From assembly GCA_964020085.1 (NCBI GenBank), contig OZ026604.1:26404697-26468696 (forward strand): a stretch of DNA of 64,000 nt. Reading direction: 5' to 3'. Positions 36,801 through 50,088 of this stretch are shown here, piece by piece. The DNA comes from Micromussa lordhowensis (Eukaryota; Cnidaria; Anthozoa; Scleractinia; Lobophylliidae). The notes below the pieces were generated by a model that made no database searches, was not told the origin of the DNA, and saw only the letters and a program-made list of their open reading frames with translations. The position numbers and the translations under genes were made by a program. The stretch's first letter is position 1, and each line of letters begins with the position of its first letter.

Positions 36801-39800
36801 GTCCGGGTCCAAATGCGAAGTATCGGAGCTGCGCGAAATCTCCCACTATGCTAATCAGCCCGCAGATCCCCAGGCGTGGCCGGCTGGCTGACTCGTTAGC
36901 CGAGCTTGACGCGTGTCGCAACTTGGCAAACTAATGGCACCAAAGCACTCCTGGGGTGGGTCCGGGTCCACATGCAAAGTTTCGGAGCTGCGCGACATCT
37001 CGCACTATGCTAACCAGCCCGTTTGCTAATTAGCCGAACTTTGCGCGCGTCGCAACTTTGCAAACTAATACCACCAAAGCACTCCTGGGGTCGGTTCGGG
37101 TCCAAATGCGAAGTATCGGAGCTGCGCGAAATCTCCCACTATGCTAATCAGCCCGCAGATCCCCAGGCGTGGCCGGCTGGCTGACTCGATAGCCGAGCTT
37201 GACGCGTGTCGCAACTTGGCAAACTAATGGCACCAAAGCACTCCTGGGGTGGGTCCGGGTCCACATGCAAAGTTTCGGAGCTGCGCGACATCTCGCACTA
37301 TGCTAACCAGCCCGTTTGCTAATTAGCCGAACTTTGCGCGCGTCGCAACTTTGCAAACTAATACCACCAAAGCACTCCCGGGGTCGGTCCGGGTCCAAAT
37401 GCGAAGTATCGGAGCTGCGCGAAATCTCCCACTATGCTAATCAGCCCGCAGATCCCCAGGCGTGGCCGGCTGGCTGACTCGTTAGCCGAGCTTGACGCGT
37501 GTCGCAACTTGGCAAACTAATGGCACCAAAGCACTCCTGGGGTGGGTCCGGGTTTACATGCAAAGTTTCGGAGCTGCGCGACATCTCGCACTATGCTAAC
37601 CAGCCCGTTTGCTAATTAGCCGAACTTTGCGCGCGTCGCAACTTTGCAAACTAATACCACCAAAGCACTCCCGGGGTCGGTCCGGGTCCAAATGCGAAGT
37701 ATCGGAGCTGCGCGAAATCTCCCACTATGCTAATCAGCCCGCAGATCCCCAGGCGTGGCCGGCTGGCTGACTCGTTAGCCGAGCTTGACGCGTGTCGCAA
37801 CTTGGCAAACTAATGGCACCAAAGCACTCCTGGGGTGGGTCCGGGTCCACATGCAAAGTTTCGGAGCTGCGCGACATCTCGCACTATGCTAACCAGCCCG
37901 TTTGCTAATAAGCCGAACTTTGCGCGCGTCGCAACTTTGCAAACTAATACCACCAAAGCACTCCCGGGGTCGGTCCGGGTCCAAATGCGAAGTATCGGAG
38001 CTGCGCGAAATCTCCCACTATGCTAATCAGCCCGCAGATCCCCAGGCGTGGCCGGCTGGCTGACTCGTTAGCCGAGCTTGACGCGTGTCGCAACTTGGCA
38101 AACTAATGGCACCAAAGCACTCCTGGGGTGGGTCCGGGTCCACATGCAAAGTTTCGGAGCTGCGCGACATCTCGCACTATGCTAACCAGCCCGTTTGCTA
38201 ATTAGCCGAACTTTGCGCGCGTCGCAACTTTGCAAACTAATACCACCAAAGCACTCCCGGGGTCGGTCCGGGTCCAAATGCGAAGTATCGGAGCTGCGCG
38301 AAATCTCCCACTATGCTAATCAGCCCGTAGATCCCCAGGCGTGGCCGGCTGGCTGACTCGTTAGCCGAGCTTGACGCGTGTCGCAACTTGGCAAACTAAT
38401 GGCACCAAAGCACTCCTGGGGTGGGTCCGGGTCCACATGCAAAGTTTCGGAGCTGCGCGACATCTCGCACTATGCTAACCAGCCCGTTTGCTAATTAGCC
38501 GAACTTTGCGCGCGTCGCAACTTTGCAAACTAATACCACCAAAGCACTCCCGGGGTCGGTCCGGGTCCAAATGCGAAGTATCGGAGCTGCGCGAAATCTC
38601 CCACTATGCTAATCAGCCCGCAGATCCCCAGGCGTGACCGGCCGGCTGACTCGTTAGCCGAGCTTGACGCGTGTCGCAACTTGGCAAACTAATGGCACCA
38701 AAGCACTCCTGGGGTGGGTCCGGGTCCACATGCAAAGTTTCGGAGCTGCGCGACATCTCGCACTATGCTAACCAGCCCGTCTGCTAATTAGCCGAACTTT
38801 GCGCGCGTCGCAACTTTGCAAACTAATACCACCAAAGCACTCCCGGGGTCGGTCCGGGTCCAAATGCGAAGTATCGGAGCTGCGCGAAATCTCCCACTAT
38901 GCTAATCAGCCCGCAGATCCCCAGGCGTGGCCGGCTGGCTGACTCGTTAGCCGAGCTTGACGCGTGTCGCAACTTGGCAAACTAATGGCACCAAAGCACT
39001 CCTGGGGTGGGTCCGGGTCCACATGCAAAGTTTCGGAGCTGCGCGACATCTCGCACTATGCTAACCAGCCCGTTTGCTAATTAGCCGAACTTTGCGCGCG
39101 TCGCAACTTTGCAAACTAATACCACCAAAGCACTCCCGGGGTCGGTCCGGGTCCAAATGCGAAGTATCGGAGCTGCGCGAAATCTCCCACTATGCTAATC
39201 AGCCCGCAGATCCCCAGGCGTGGCCGGCTGGCTGACTCGTTAGCCGAGCTTGACGCGTGTCGCAACTTGGCAAACTAATGGCACCAAAGCACTCCTGGGG
39301 TGGGTCCGGGTCCACATGCAAAGTTTCGGAGCTGCGCGACATCTCGCACTATGCTAACCAGCCCGTTTGCTAATTAGCCGAACTTTGCGCGCGTCGCAAC
39401 TTTGCAAACTAATACCACCAAAGCACTCCCGGGGTCGGTCCGGGTCCAAATGCGAAGTATCGGAGCTGCGCGAAATCTCCCACTATGCTAATCAGCCCGC
39501 AGATCCCCAGGCGTGGCCGGCTGGCTGACTCGTTAGCCGAGCTTGACGCGTGTCGCAACTTGGCAAACTAATGGCACCAAAGCACTCCTGGGGTGGGTCC
39601 GGGTCCACATGCAAAGTTTCGGAGCTGCGCGACATCTCGCACTATGCTAACCAGCCCGTTTGCTAATTAGCCGAACTTTGCGCGCGTCGCAACTTTGCAA
39701 ACTAATACCACCAAAGCACTCCCGGGGTCGGTCCGGGTCCAAATGCGAAGTATCGGAGCTGCGCGAAATCTCCCACTATGCTAATCAGCCCGCAGATCCC

Positions 39801-42800
39801 CAGGCGTGGCCGGCTGGCTGACTCGTTAGCCGAGCTTGACGCGTGTCGCAACTTGGCAAACTAATGGCACCAAAGCACTCCTGGGGTGGGTCCGGGTCCA
39901 CATGCAAAGTTTCGGAGCTGCGCGACATCTCGCACTATGCTAACCAGCCCGTTTGCTAATTAGCCGAACTTTGCGCGCGTCGCAACTTTGCAAACTAATA
40001 CCACCAAAGCACTCCCGGGGTCGGTCCGGGTCCAAATGCGAAGTATCGGAGCTGCGCGAAATCTCCCACTATGCTAATCAGCCCGCAGATCCCCAGGCGT
40101 GGCCGGCTGGCTGACTCGTTAGCCGAGCTTGACGCGTGTCGCAACTTGGCAAACTAATGGCACCAAAGCACTCCTGGGGTGGGTCCGGGTCCACATGCAA
40201 AGTTTCGGAGCTGCGCGACATCTCGCACTATGCTAACCAGCCCGTTTGCTAATTAGCCGAACTTTGCGCGCGTCGCAACTTTGCAAACTAATACCACCAA
40301 AGCACTCCCGGGGTCGGTCCGGGTCCAAATGCGAAGTATCGGAGCTGCGCGAAATCTCCCACTATGCTAATCAGCCCGCAGATCCCCAGGCGTGGCCGGC
40401 TGGCTGACTCGTTAGCCGAGCTTGACGCGTGTCGCAACTTGGCAAACTAATGGCACCAAAGCACTCCTGGGGTGGGTCCGGGTCCACATGCAAAGTTTCG
40501 GAGCTGCGCGACATCTCGCACTATGCTAACCAGCCCGTTTGCTAATTAGCCGAACTTTGCGCGCGTCGCAACTTTGCAAACTAATACCACCAAAGCACTC
40601 CCGGGGTCGGTCCGGGTCCAAATGCGAAGTATCAGAGCTGCGCGAAATCTCCCACTATGCTAATCAGCCCGCAGATCCCCAGGCGTGGCCGGCTGGCTGA
40701 CTCGTTAGCCGAGCTTGACGCGTGTCGCAACTTGGCAAACTAATGGCACCAAAGCACTCCTGGGGTGGGTCCGGGTCCACATGCAAAGTTTCGGAGCTGC
40801 GCGACATCTCGCACTATGCTAACCAGCCCGTTTGCTAATTAGCCGAACTTTGCGCGCGTCGCAACTTTGCAAACTAATACCACCAAAGCACTCCCGGGGT
40901 CGGTCCGGGTCCAAATGCGAAGTATCGGAGCTGCGCGAAATCTCCCACTATGCTAATCAGCCCGCAGATCCCCAGGCGTGGCCGGCTGGCTGACTCGTTA
41001 GCCGAGCTTGACGCGTGTCGCAACTTGGCAAACTAATGGCACCAAAGCACTCCTGGGGTGGGTCCGGGTCCACATGCAAAGTTTCGGAGCTGCGCGACAT
41101 CTCGCACTATGCTAACCAGCCCGTTTGCTAATTAGCCGAACTTTGCGCGCGTCGCAACTTTGCAAACTAATACCACCAAAGCACTCCCGGGGTCGGTCCG
41201 GGTCCAAATGCGAAGTATCGGAGCTGCGCGAAATCTCCCACTATGCTAATCAGCCCGCAGATCCCCAGGCGTGGCCGGCTGGCTGACTCGTTAGCCGAGC
41301 TTGACGCGTGTCGCAACTTGGCAAACTAATGGCACCAAAGCACTCCTGGGGTGGGTCCGGGTCCACATGCAAAGTTTCGGAGCTGCGCGACATCTCGCAC
41401 TATGCTAACCAGCCCGTTTGCTAATTAGCCGAACTTTGCGCGCGTCGCAACTTTGCAAACTAATACCACCAAAGCACTCCCGGGGTCGGTCCGGGTCCAA
41501 ATGCGAAGTATCGGAGCTGCGCGAAATCTCCCACTATGCTAATCAGCCCGCAGATCCCCAGGCGTGGCCGGCTGGCTGACTCGTTAGCCGAGCTTGACGC
41601 GTGTCGCAACTTGGCAAACTAATGGCACCAAAGCACTCCTGGGGTGGGTCCGGGTCCACATGCAAAGTTTCGGAGCTGCGCGACATCTCGCACTATGCTA
41701 ACCAGCCCGTTTGCTAATTAGCCGAACTTTGCGCGCGTCGCAACTTTGCAAACTAATACCACCAAAGCACTCCCGGGGTCGGTCCGGGTCCAAATGCGAA
41801 GTATCGGAGCTGCGCGAAATCTCCCACTATGCTAATCAGCCCGCAGATCCCCAGGCGTGGCCGGCTGGCTGACTCGTTAGCCGAGCTTGACGCGTGTCGC
41901 AACTTGGCAAACTAATGGCACCAAAGCACTCCTGGGGTGGGTCCGGGTCCACATGCAAAGTTTCGGAGCTGCGCGACATCTCGCACTATGCTAACCAGCC
42001 CGTTTGCTAATTAGCCGAACTTTGCGCGCGTCGCAACTTTGCAAACTAATACCACCAAAGCACTCCCGGGGTCGGTCCGGGTCCAAATGCGAAGTATCGG
42101 AGCTGCGCGAAATCTCCCACTATGCTAATCAGCCCGCAGATCCCCAGGCGTGGCCGGCTGGCTGACTCGTTAGCCGAGCTTGACGCGTGTCGCAACTTGG
42201 CAAACTAATGGCACCAAAGCACTCCTGGGGTGGGTCCGGGTCCACATGCAAAGTTTCGGAGCTGCGCGACATCTCGCACTATGCTAACCAGCCCGTTTGC
42301 TAATTAGCCGAACTTTGCGCGCGTCGCAACTTTGCAAACTAATACCACCAAAGCACTCCCGGGGTCGGTCCGGGTCCAAATGCGAAGTATCGGAGCTGCG
42401 CGAAATCTCCCACTATGCTAATCAGCCCGCAGATCCCCAGGCGTGGCCGGCTGGCTGACTCGTTAGCCGAGCTTGACGCGTGTCGCAACTTGGCAAACTA
42501 ATGGCACCAAAGCACTCCTGGGGTGGGTCCGGGTCCACATGCAAAGTTTCGGAGCTGCGCGACATCTCGCACTATGCTAACCAGCCCGTTTGCTAATTAG
42601 CCGAACTTTGCGCGCGTCGCAACTTTGCAAACTAATACCACCAAAGCACTCCCGGGGTCGGTCCGGGTCCAAATGCGAAGTATCGGAGCTGCGCGAAATC
42701 TCCCACTATGCTAATCAGCCCGCAGATCCCCAGGCGTGGCCGGCTGGCTGACTCGTTAGCCGAGCTTGACGCGTGTCGCAACTTGGCAAACTAATGGCAC

Positions 42801-44277
42801 CAAAGCACTCCTGGGGTGGGTCCGGGTCCACATGCAAAGTTTCGGAGCTGCGCGACATCTCGCACTATGCTAACCAGCCCGTTTGCTAATTAGCCGAACT
42901 TTGCGCGCGTCGCAACTTTGCAAACTAATACCACCAAAGCACTCCCGGGGTCGGTCCGGGTCCAAATGCGAAGTATCGGAGCTGCGCGAAATCTCCCACT
43001 ATGCTAATCAGCCCGCAGATCCCCAGGCGTGGCCGGCTGGCTGACTCGTTAGCCGAGCTTGACGCGTGTCGCAACTTGGCAAACTAATGGCACCAAAGCA
43101 CTCCTGGGGTGGGTCCGGGTCCACATGCAAAGTTTCGGAGCTGCGCGACATCTCGCACTATGCTAACCAGCCCGTTTGCTAATTAGCCGAACTTTGCGCG
43201 CGTCGCAACTTTGCAAACTAATACCACCAAAGCACTCCCGGGGTCGGTCCGGGTCCAAATGCGAAGTATCGGAGCTGCGCGAAATCTCCCACTATGCTAA
43301 TCAGCCCGCAGATCCCCAGGCGTGGCCGGCTGGCTGACTCGTTAGCCGAGCTTGACGCGTGTCGCAACTTGGCAAACTAATGGCACCAAAGCACTCCTGG
43401 GGTGGGTCCGGGTCCACATGCAAAGTTTCGGAGCTGCGCGACATCTCGCACTATGCTAACCAGCCCGTTTGCTAATTAGCCGAACTTTGCGCGCGTCGCA
43501 ACTTTGCAAACTAATACCACCAAAGCACTCCCGGGGTCGGTCCGGGTCCAAATGCGAAGTATCGGAGCTGCGCGAAATCTCCCACTATGCTAATCAGCCC
43601 GCAGATCCCCAGGCGTGGCCGGCTGGCTGACTCGTTAGCCGAGCTTGACGCGTGTCGCAACTTGGCAAACTAATGGCACCAAAGCACTCCTGGGGTGGGT
43701 CCGGGTCCACATGCAAAGTTTCGGAGCTGCGCGACATCTCGCACTATGCTAACCAGCCCGTTTGCTAATTAGCCGAACTTTGCGCGCGTCGCAACTTTGC
43801 AAACTAATACCACCAAAGCACTCCCGGGGTCGGTCCGGGTCCAAATGCGAAGTATCGGAGCTGCGCGAAATCTCCCACTATGCTAATCAGCCCGCAGATC
43901 CCCAGGCGTGGCCGGCTGGCTGACTCGTTAGCCGAGCTTGACGCGTGTCGCAACTTGGCAAACTAATGGCACCAAAGCACTCCTGGGGTGGGTCCGGGTC
44001 CACATGCAAAGTTTCGGAGCTGCGCGACATCTCGCACTATGCTAACCAGCCCGTTTGCTAATTAGCCGAACTTTGTGCGCGTCGCAACTTTGCAAACTAA
44101 TACCACCAAAGCACTCCCGGGGTCGGTCCGGGTCCAAATGCGAAGTATCGGAGCTGCGCGAAATCTCCCACTATGCTAATCAGCCCGCAGATCCCCAGGC
44201 GTGGCCGGCTGGCTGACTCGTTAGCCGAGCTTGACGCGTGTCGCAACTTGGCAAACTAATGGCACCAAAGCACTCCT
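30823..44277. repeat. Highly homogeneous satellite core
   Basis: About 46 dimers, nearly all identical by eye. The variants seen are 31825 (GTCCGTG), 33349 (GCGGATCC), 33933 and 38328 (GCCCGTAG, 4,395 bp apart), CTCCTGGGGTCGGTTCGG at about 37,085-37,096, about 37,189, about 37,554 (GGGTTTACATG), about 37,910, about 38,637-38,643, about 38,780, 40634 (TATCAGAG) and about 44,075. From 33.9 to 37.0 kb I saw none. The rarity of private variants suggests recent homogenisation or expansion. Confidence 0.88.
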
Positions 44278-47200
44278 TGGGTGGGTCCGGGTCCACATGC
44301 AAAGTTTCGGAGCTGCGCGACATCTCGCACTATGCTAACCAGCCCGTTTGCTAATTAGCCGAACTTTGCGCGCGTCGCAACTTTGCAAACTAATACCACC
44401 AAAGCACTCCCGGGGTCGGTCCGGGTCCAAATGCGAAGTATCGGAGCTGCGCGAAATCTCCCACTATGCTAATCAGCCCGCAGATCCCCAGGCGTGGCTG
44501 GCTGGCTGACTCGTTAGCCGAGCTTGACGCGTGTCGCAACTTGGCAAACTAATGGCACCAAAGCACTCCTGGGGTGGGTCCGGGTCCACATGCAAAGTTT
44601 CGGAGCTGCGCGACATCTCGCACTATGCTAACCAGCCCGTTTGCTAATTAGCCGAACTTTGCGCGCGTCGCAACTTTGCAAACTAATACCACCAAAGCAC
44701 TCCCGGGGTCGGTCCGGGTCCAAATGCGAAGTATCGGAGCTGCGCGAAATCTCCCACTATGCTAATCAGCCCGCAGATCCCCAGGCGTGGCCGGCTGGCT
44801 GACTCGTTAGCCGAGCTTGACGCGTGTCGCAACTTGGCAAACTAATGGCACCAAAGCACTCCTGGGGTGGGTCCGGGTCCACATGCAAAGTTTCGGAGCT
44901 GCGCGACATCTCGCACTATGCTAACCAGCCCGTTTGCTAATTAGCCGAACTTTGCGCGCGTCGCAACTTTGCAAACTAATACCACCAAAGCACTCCCGGG
45001 GTCGGTCCGGGTCCAAATGCGAAGTATCGGAGCTGCGCGAAATCTCCCACTATGCTAATCAGCCCGCAGATCCCCAGGCGTGGCCGGCTGGCTGACTCGT
45101 TAGCCGAGCTTGACGCGTGTCGCAACTTGGCAAACTAATGGCACCAAAGCACTCCTGGGGTGGGTCCGGGTCCACATGCAAAGTTTCGGAGCTGCGCGAC
45201 ATCTCGCACTATGCTAACCAGCCCGTTTGCTAATTAGCCGAACTTTGCGCGCGTCGCAACTTTGCAAACTAATACCACCAAAGCACTCCCGGGGTCGGTC
45301 CGGGTCCAAATGCGAAGTATCGGAGCTGCGCGAAATCTCCCACTATGCTAATCAGCCCGCAGATCCCCAGGCGTGGCCGGCTGGCTGACTCGTTAGCCGA
45401 GCTTGACGCGTGTCGCAACTTGGCAAACTAATGGCACCAAAGCACTCCTGGGGTGGGTCCGGGTCCACATGCAAAGTTTCGGAGCTGCGCGACATCTCGC
45501 ACTATGCTAACCAGCCCGTTTGCTAATTAGCCGAACTTTGCGCGCGTCGCAACTTTGCAAACTAATACCACCAAAGCACTCCCGGGGTCGGTCCGGGTCC
45601 AAATGCGAAGTATCGGAGCTGCGCGAAATCTCCCACTATGCTAATCAGCCAGCAGATCCCCAGGCGTGGCCGGCTGGCTGACTCGTTAGCCGAGCTTGAC
45701 GCGTGTCGCAACTTGGCAAACTAATGGCACCAAAGCACTCCTTGGGTGGGTCCGGGTCCACATGCAAAGTTTCGGAGCTGCGCGACATCTCGCACTATGC
45801 TAACCAGCCCGTTTGCTAATTAGCCGAACTTTGCGCGCGTCGCAACTTTGCAAACTAATACCACCAAAGCACTCCCGGGGTCGGTCCGGGTCCAAATGCG
45901 AAGTATCGGAGCTGCGCGAAATCTCCCACTATGCTAATCAGCCCGCAGATCCCCAGGCGTGGCTGGCTGGCTGACTCGTTAGCCGAGCTTGACGCGTGTC
46001 GCAACTTGGCAAACTAATGGCACCAAAGCACTCCTGGGGTGGGTCCGGGTCCACATGCAAAGTTTCGGAGCTGCGCGACATCTCGCACTATGCTAACCAG
46101 CCCGTTTGCTAATTAGCCGAACTTTGCGCGCGTCGCAACTTTGCAAACTAATACCACCAAAGCACTCCCGGGGTCGGTCCGGGTCCAAATGCGAAGTATC
46201 GGAGCTGCGCGAAATCTCCCACTATGCTAATCAGCCCGCAGATCCCCAGGCGTGGCCGGCTGGCTGACTCGTTAGCCGAGCTTGACGCGTGTCGCAACTT
46301 GGCAAACTAATGGCACCAAAGCACTCCTGGGGTGGGTCCGGGTCCACATGCAAAGTTTCGGAGCTGCGCGACATCTCGCACTATGCTAACCAGCCCGTTT
46401 GCTAATTAGCCGAACTTTGCGCGCGTCGCAACTTTGCAAACTAATACCACCAAAGCACTCCCGGGGTCGGTCCGGGTCCAAATGCGAAGTATCGGAGCTG
46501 CGCGAAATCTCCCACTATGCTAATCAGCCCGCAGATCCCCAGGCGTGGCCGGCTGGCTGACTCGTTAGCCGAGCTTGACGCGTGTCGCAACTTGGCAAAC
46601 TAATGGCACCAAAGCACTCCTGGGGTGGGTCCGGGTCCACATGCAAAGTTTCGGAGCTGCGCGACATCTCGCACTATGCTAACCAGCCCGTTTGCTAATT
46701 AGCCGAACTTTGCGCGCGTCGCAACTTTGCAAACTAATACCACCAAAGCACTCCCGGGGTCGGTCCGGGTCCAAATGCGAAGTATCGGAGCTGCGCGAAA
46801 TCTCCCACTATGCTAATCAGCCCGCAGATCCCCAGGCGTGGCCGGCTGGCTGACTCGTTAGCCGAGCTTGACGCGTGTCGCAACTTGGCAAACTAATGGC
46901 ACCAAAGCACTCCTGGGGTGGGTCCGGGTCCACATGCAAAGTTTCGGAGCTGCGCGACATCTCGCACTATGCTAACCAGCCCGTTTGCTAATTAGCCGAA
47001 CTTTGCGCGCGTCGCAACTTTGCAAACTAATACCACCAAAGCACTCCCGGGGTCGGTCCGGGTCCAAATGCGAAGTATCGGAGCTGCGCGAAATCTCCCA
47101 CTATGCTAATCAGCCAGCAGATCCCCAGGCGTGGCCGGCTGGCTGACTCGTTAGCCGAGCTTGACGCGTGTCGCAACTTGGCAAACTAATGGCACCAAAG

Positions 47201-48600
47201 CACTCCTTGGGTGGGTCCGGGTCCACATGCAAAGTTTCGGAGCTGCGCGACATCTCGCACTATGCTAACCAGCCCGTTTGCTAATTAGCCGAACTTTGCG
47301 CGCGTCGCAACTTTGCAAACTAATACCACCAAAGCACTCCCGGGGTCGGTCCGGGTCCAAATGCGAAGTATCGGAGCTGCGCGAAATCTCCCACTATGCT
47401 AATCAGCCCGCAGATCCCCAGGCGTGGCTGGCTGGCTGACTCGTTAGCCGAGCTTGACGCGTGTCGCAACTTGGCAAACTAATGGCACCAAAGCACTCCT
47501 GGGGTGGGTCCGGGTCCACATGCAAAGTTTCGGAGCTGCGCGACATCTCGCACTATGCTAACCAGCCCGTTTGCTAATTAGCCGAACTTTGCGCGCGTCG
47601 CAACTTTGCAAACTAATACCACCAAAGCACTCCCGGGGTCGGTCCGGGTCCAAATGCGAAGTATCGGAGCTGCGCGAAATCTCCCACTATGCTAATCAGC
47701 CCGCAGATCCCCAGGCGTGGCCGGCTGGCTGACTCGTTAGCCGAGCTTGACGCGTGTCGCAACTTGGCAAACTAATGGCACCAAAGCACTCCTGGGGTGG
47801 GTCCGGGTCCACATGCAAAGTTTCGGAGCTGCGCGACATCTCGCACTATGCTAACCAGCCCGTTTGCTAATTAGCCGAACTTTGCGCGCGTCGCAACTTT
47901 GCAAACTAATACCACCAAAGCACTCCCGGGGTCGGTCCGGGTCCAAATGCGAAGTATCGGAGCTGCGCGAAATCTCCCACTATGCTAATCAGCCCGCAGA
48001 TCCCCAGGCGTGGCCGGCTGGCTGACTCGTTAGCCGAGCTTGACGCGTGTCGCAACTTGGCAAACTAATGGCACCAAAGCACTCCTGGGGTGGGTCCGGG
48101 TCCACATGCAAAGTTTCGGAGCTGCGCGACATCTCGCACTATGCTAACCAGCCCGTTTGCTAATTAGCCGAACTTTGCGCGCGTCGCAACTTTGCAAACT
48201 AATACCACCAAAGCACTCCCGGGGTCGGTCCGGGTCCAAATGCGAAGTATCGGAGCTGCGCGAAATCTCCCACTATGCTAATCAGCCCGCAGATCCCCAG
48301 GCGTGGCCGGCTGGCTGACTCGTTAGCCGAGCTTGACGCGTGTCGCAACTTGGCAAACTAATGGCACCAAAGCACTCCTGGGGTGGGTCCGGGTCCACAT
48401 GCAAAGTTTCGGAGCTGCGCGACATCTCGCACTATGCTAACCAGCCCGTTTGCTAATTAGCCGAACTTTGCGCGCGTCGCAACTTTGCAAACTAATACCA
48501 CCAAAGCACTCCCGGGGTCGGTCCGGGTCCAAATGCGAAGTATCGGAGCTGCGCGAAATCTCCCACTATGCTAATCAGCCCGCAGATCCCCAGGCGTGGC
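44278..48600. repeat. Five-dimer block (1,465 bp) in about three tandem copies
   Basis: The variant CTCCTTGGG occurs at 44278, 45743 and 47208, and GGCGTGGCTGG about 221 bp after each. CAGCCAGCAG occurs at 45651 and 47116. All intervals are exactly 1,465 bp (5 x 293). The third copy lacks CAGCCAGCAG at the expected place near 48,581, so it is partial or diverged earlier. This is a young higher-order repeat built on the dimer. Confidence 0.9.
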
Positions 48601-50088
48601 CGGCTGGCTGACTCGTTAGCTGAGCTTGACGCGTGTCGCAACTTGGCAAACTAATGGCACCAAAGCACTCCTGGGGTGGGTCCGGGTCCACATGCAAAGT
48701 TTCGGAGCTGCGCGACATCTCGCACTATGCTAACCAGCCCGTTTGCTAATTAGCCGAACTTTGCGCGCGTCGCAACTTTGCAAACTAATACCACCAAAGC
48801 ACTCCCGGGGTCGGTCCGGGTCCAAATGCGAAGTATCGGAGCTGCGCGAAATCTCCCACTATGCTAATCAGCCCGCAGATCCCCAGGCGTGGCCGGCTGG
48901 CTGACTCGTTAGCTGAGCTTGACGCGTGTCGCAACTTGGCAAACTAATGGCACCAAAGCACTCCTGGGGTGGGTCCGGGTCCACATGCAAAGTTTCGGAG
49001 CTGCGCGACATCTCGCACTATGCTAACCAGCCCGTTTGCTAATTAGCCGAACTTTGCGCGCGTCGCAACTTTGCAAACTAATACCACCAAAGCACTCCCG
49101 GGGTCGGTCCGGGTCCAAATGCGAAGTATCGGAGCTGCGCGAAATCTCCCACTATGCTAATCAGCCCGCAGATCCCCAGGCGTGGCCGGCTGGCTGACTC
49201 GTTAGCCGAGCTTGACGCGTGTCGCAACTTGGCAAACTAATGGCACCAAAGCACTCCTGGGGTGGGTCCGGGTCCACATGCAAAGTTTCGGAGCTGCGCG
49301 ACATCTCGCACTATGCTAACCAGCCCGTTTGCTAATTAGCCGAACTTTGCGCGCGTCGCAACTTTGCAAACTAATACCACCAAAGCACTCCCGGGGTCGG
49401 TCCGGGTCCAAATGCGAAGTATCGGAGCTGCGCGAAATCTCCCACTATGCTAATCAGCCCGCAGATCCCCAGGCGTGGCCGGCTGGCTGACTCGTTAGCC
49501 GAGCTTGACGCGTGTCGCAACTTGGCAAACTAATGGCACCAAAGCACTCCTGGGGTGGGTCCGGGTCCACATGCAAAGTTTCGGAGCTGCGCGACATCTC
49601 GCACTATGCTAACCAGCCCGTTTGCTAATTAGCCGAACTTTGCGCGCGTCGCAACTTTGCAAACTAATACCACCAAAGCACTCCCGGGGTCGGTCCGGGT
49701 CCAAATGCGAAGTATCGGAGCTGCGCGAAATCTCCCACTATGCTAATCAGCCCGCAGATCCCCAGGCGTGGCCGGCTGGCTGACTCGTTAGCTGAGCTTG
49801 ACGCGTGTCGCAACTTGGCAAACTAATGGCACCAAAGCACTCCTGGGGTGGGTCCGGGTCCACATGCAAAGTTTCGGAGCTGCGCGACATCTCGCACTAT
49901 GCTAACCAGCCCGTTTGCTAATTAGCCGAACTTTGCGCGCGTCGCAACTTTGCAAACTAATACCACCAAAGCACTCCCGGGGTCGGTCCGGGTCCAAATG
50001 CGAAGTATCGGAGCTGCGCGAAATCTCCCACTATGCTAATCAGCCCGCAGATCCCCAGGCGTGGCCGGCTGGCTGACTCGTTAGCCGG
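48601..50088. repeat. GTTAGCTGAGC variant family and a 1-bp insertion
   Basis: The CpG transition TAGCCGAG to TAGCTGAG occurs at 48621, 48914 and 49793, one and three dimers apart. This again fits unequal exchange in whole dimers. At 50087-50088 the B subunit reads TTAGCCGGAGC, one G more than consensus. It is the only net single-base insertion found in the window. Confidence 0.85.

Noticed and set aside
37835..38026. 63-residue plus-strand open frame
   Set aside because: It is produced by a single T-to-A change (CTAATTAGCC to CTAATAAGCC) that shifts a stop out of frame in one dimer. Nothing else supports coding.
40629..40638. GTATCAGAGC, like the core of an initiator-tRNA-Met primer binding site
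   Set aside because: It appears in one dimer through a single G-to-A change from the consensus GTATCGGAGC. There are no LTRs or retrotransposon sequence nearby.
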